A DNA stretch of 64,000 nucleotides from a bacterium. GTDB lineage: Bacteria; Pseudomonadota; Alphaproteobacteria; Rs-D84. The DNA lies in NCBI GenBank assembly GCA_014803525.1, contig JAAVBP010000006.1, forward strand, positions 1-64,000, read 5' to 3'. The position numbers and the translations under genes are program-made. Within the stretch, counting starts at the first letter, position 1; every line of letters starts with the position of its first letter. Under the pieces are notes generated by a model. The model saw only the letters and a list, made by a program, of their open reading frames with translations. It was not told the DNA's origin and did no database searches. Below are positions 62,300-64,000 of this stretch, piece after piece.

Positions 62300-62794
62300 T
62301 TATTTCTTAGACCGTTTTGCATGCGCGGCATATTTCAAGGAATCATACAGCGCATCCGCACGCTTGGTAAAATATTGATACGCAATCGCCGCCGGCACCG
62401 CCGCAATCAGCCCCAGCGCAGTTGTCCCCAGCGCAGTTGCCAAACCCGGCGCAATAACGCCGATGGATACAGACTGGTTCACGCCAATCGACGCAAAGGA
62501 ATCCATAACACCCCAAATTGTACCAAACAATCCCACAAACGGCGCAACATATGACACCATGGACAAGAACCACAAATTCTTATCATACGGGCGCAGCACA
62601 CGATCCAGTTCAACATCAATATCGATGTTTTCATCAATCTTAACCGGTGTATGCGGTTGTGCGCGCCACAGGCGAATTTTCTCTATAATAATCGCCCAGG
62701 ACATAACACTGCCCGCAATCAGCATCAGCGATATCGCCAGCGTCATCAAATCCCCGCTGGTAAACAGCGATAATAATGAAAAGTTATTTGTCAT
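62300..62794 (-). CDS. tolQ: TolQ (ExbB/MotA family) motor protein, short form
   Basis: 164 residues against about 230 for the family. The three helices are present: TM1 at about 15-38, TM2 at about 79-97 in SYVAPFVGLFGTIWGVMDSF (the family signature) and TM3 at about 118-141 in ATALGTTALGLIAAVPAAIAYQYF. The cytoplasmic loop between TM1 and TM2 has only about 38 residues instead of ~90, which removes most of the domain that normally sits beneath the pore. The conserved Thr and Pro residues of TM2/TM3 are retained, so the motor should still function. It starts the tolQRA unit after ybgC (28 bp). Confidence 0.9.
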   Translation of the reverse strand: MTNNFSLLSLFTSGDLMTLAISLMLIAGSVMSWAIIIEKIRLWRAQPHTPVKIDENIDIDVELDRVLRPYDKNLWFLSMVSYVAPFVGLFGTIWGVMDSFASIGVNQSVSIGVIAPGLATALGTTALGLIAAVPAAIAYQYFTKRADALYDSLKYAAHAKRSKK

Positions 62795-62821
62795 TTTTCC
62801 CCTTCCTTTTCTTTCCTTATT

Positions 62822-63202
62822 TTAACTTGCGAGCGCATCAAGTATCGATTCCGGAATACGTTTCGGCCGCATATTATTCCCCAGATACGCAATCTTGATG
62901 TTCATTATAGCACAAACATCATCACCTTTCACGAACTTTTGTTCAATATCCATCGATGCAGCGCCAATTTCTGTGATAACGCTTTCCACAACGAAATCAT
63001 CGCCCAAGCGTAATGGCTGCAAATACCGCACCGACAATTCCCGCACAACAAAGCCCAAATCGCCATCCGGGAACACCACCCCACGCAGCCAATGCATACG
63101 GGCGCGTTCGGCAATTTCTATATATCGGCCATGATATACAATACCGCCCGCGTCTGTATCGGCATAGGCAATTGAAAATGGAAATTTATGCGTGCGTGAC
63201 AT
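62822..63202 (-). CDS. ybgC: Acyl-CoA thioesterase YbgC
   Basis: 126 residues of the hotdog fold. The 4-hydroxybenzoyl-CoA-thioesterase-type signature is YADTDAGGIVYHGRYIEIAERARMHWL, with the catalytic Asp16. It hydrolyses acyl-CoA or acyl-ACP thioesters and is linked to phospholipid work at the Tol-Pal site. It lies upstream of tolQ and downstream of ruvB, separated by one unknown gene, which is the standard bacterial neighbourhood. Length is normal. Confidence 0.95.
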   Translation of the reverse strand: MSRTHKFPFSIAYADTDAGGIVYHGRYIEIAERARMHWLRGVVFPDGDLGFVVRELSVRYLQPLRLGDDFVVESVITEIGAASMDIEQKFVKGDDVCAIMNIKIAYLGNNMRPKRIPESILDALAS

Positions 63203-63203
63203 T

Positions 63204-63650
63204 TTATCTAACCTTTTGCATAAAGCGCGGCGGTATCTTTGACGGCTGGAACTGAAACAATCCTATATCACGCCGCAATATATTCAGATACAACTCTTCC
63301 ACATACTCGCGTTCATCTTCATCTGTTATAATCAGAGTATTACAATCCTTCTTTAACTGCTTAATCGCATCAGAATCCGTCGCAGCAATTCCGCCCCGAC
63401 TGCGCATAAAATCTACATATTTCACAAACGGTACAACCTGGGGCATTTGTGACAAGTCCATATCATAATGCACAGATATGAAATCATAAAAATCTTTCAT
63501 ATCTGCAACATCATCCCTATTACCCAATTCACGCTGAAATCCATAACGAAATTTGTTATAGCCCAGCGCCTTTATACCAAAAGTGCGACACTTGCGCGTC
63601 CACCCCGTTGGATACGGTATAAACACCCGTGATGTATGTATATTTATCAT
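63204..63650 (-). CDS. Hypothetical protein in the ruvB-ybgC-tol block
   Basis: 148 residues, no family recognised. It is basic at the N-terminus (TSRVFIPYPTGWTRKCRTFGIKALGYNKFRYGFQREL) and then helical, with YDFISVHYDMDLSQMPQVVPFVKYVDFM and a conserved-looking acidic stretch ITDEDEREYVEELYLNIL. It ends PPRFMQKVR. It lies 20 bp after ruvB and one base before ybgC on the same strand, so it belongs to this operon. Such a gene is not part of the standard ruvB-ybgC-tol order. Confidence 0.6.
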   Translation of the reverse strand: MINIHTSRVFIPYPTGWTRKCRTFGIKALGYNKFRYGFQRELGNRDDVADMKDFYDFISVHYDMDLSQMPQVVPFVKYVDFMRSRGGIAATDSDAIKQLKKDCNTLIITDEDEREYVEELYLNILRRDIGLFQFQPSKIPPRFMQKVR

Positions 63651-63670
63651 GATGCTGCCCCCTTGTTTGC

Positions 63671-64000
63671 TTATTTCACCAACCCCAAATGTGCATAGCC
63701 TGCCTCGGTTACAATGCGACCGCGGGGCGTGCGCTGAATAAAGCCCAGTTGCATCAGATACGGCTCTATTACATCTTCTATAGTATCCGCGGGCTCTGAC
63801 AATGCCGCCGCCAGGTTTTCAATTCCAACCGGGCCGCCGGCATAGTGCCGAATAATCGTCGTCATATACTCACGATCAATTTGATCCAGACCGCATTCAT
63901 CAATATGTAATTGGAATAGGGTCGTCTTGATAGTGTCACTCGAAATTTCCCGCTTGTCAAGTGCGCCCGCAAAATCGCGTGCACGTTTTAGCAATCTGTT
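63671..64000 (-). CDS. ruvB: Holliday junction helicase RuvB, C-terminal fragment
   Basis: The last 109 codons of ruvB; the 5' part lies beyond the right edge. The family end is plain: NRLLKRARDFA, then CGLDQIDREYMTTIIRHYAGGPVGIENLAAALSEPADTIEDVIEPYLMQLGFIQRTPRGRIVTEAGYAHLGL. This is the winged-helix domain III that contacts DNA. The ATPase and helical domains are outside the window. RuvB drives branch migration with RuvA. The gene is followed by an unknown gene, ybgC and tolQRA. Confidence 0.97.
   Translation of the reverse strand, partial: NRLLKRARDFAGALDKREISSDTIKTTLFQLHIDECGLDQIDREYMTTIIRHYAGGPVGIENLAAALSEPADTIEDVIEPYLMQLGFIQRTPRGRIVTEAGYAHLGLVK

Overview
The window reads as chromosome of a compact, host-associated alphaproteobacterium. 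Markers for the class are TrcR (DUF1013), a DUF2155 protein, an alphaproteobacterial-type AddA, a DUF2924/large serine recombinase pair and a ruvB-ybgC-tolQRA block. Short intergenic gaps, 4-nt overlaps, three tail-to-tail gene pairs that share their stop-codon bases, and secreted cysteine-rich or LRR-like proteins suggest a gut lineage of the RF32 / Enterousia kind. That placement is inference from gene content, not from a tree.

Layout. 0-4.7 kb is accessory: a cut-off ADP-ribosylglycohydrolase, a lipoprotein, an unknown gene behind a structured leader, a DUF2924 + serine recombinase module, and an Abi_C-type abortive-infection protein facing a tRNA-Ser. 4.8-13.2 kb is housekeeping: an alkyltransferase-like protein, a 1-Cys peroxiredoxin, an IHF/HU protein, a fused AccD-AccA, tRNA-Ser, cysS, trcR, rpoD and a guanylate-kinase-like protein. 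13.3-22.9 kb holds an outer-membrane barrel protein, a membrane-anchored coiled-coil protein, AddA split into separate helicase and nuclease genes, recN and xseA. 22.9-27.5 kb holds a minus-strand operon (DUF2155, small membrane protein, DUF1460, tsaD, unknown, xseA) and a divergent AbiEii-like nucleotidyltransferase plus phosphoesterase pair. 27.5-30.6 kb is the rpsP-rimM-trmD-rplS operon, interrupted by four tiny cysteine-rich genes that form two paralogous pairs.

30.7-43.6 kb carries gdhA, tRNA-Gly, a LysM protein, a phosphofructokinase, dnaK, rplY, two tandem DUF3419-like genes, rsmD, tadA, a secreted lectin-like protein and parC. 43.6-47.1 kb has a second copy (and a third partial copy) of the structured leader, followed by a 990-residue secreted PKD/LRR-like repeat protein. 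47.1-64 kb carries gpmI, an XRE regulator, a dnaE-rsmH-unknown-Cys-rich secreted protein cluster, secA, rnpB, tolA-tolR-tolQ, ybgC, an unknown gene and the 3' part of ruvB.

The strongest candidates for undescribed biology are (1) the ~215-240-nt leader element at 1181-1422 (minus) and 43885-44098 (plus), which has compensated hairpins and mutually exclusive pairings just upstream of two unrelated genes, and (2) the four cysteine-rich mini-proteins inside the ribosomal-protein/tRNA-methyltransferase operon.
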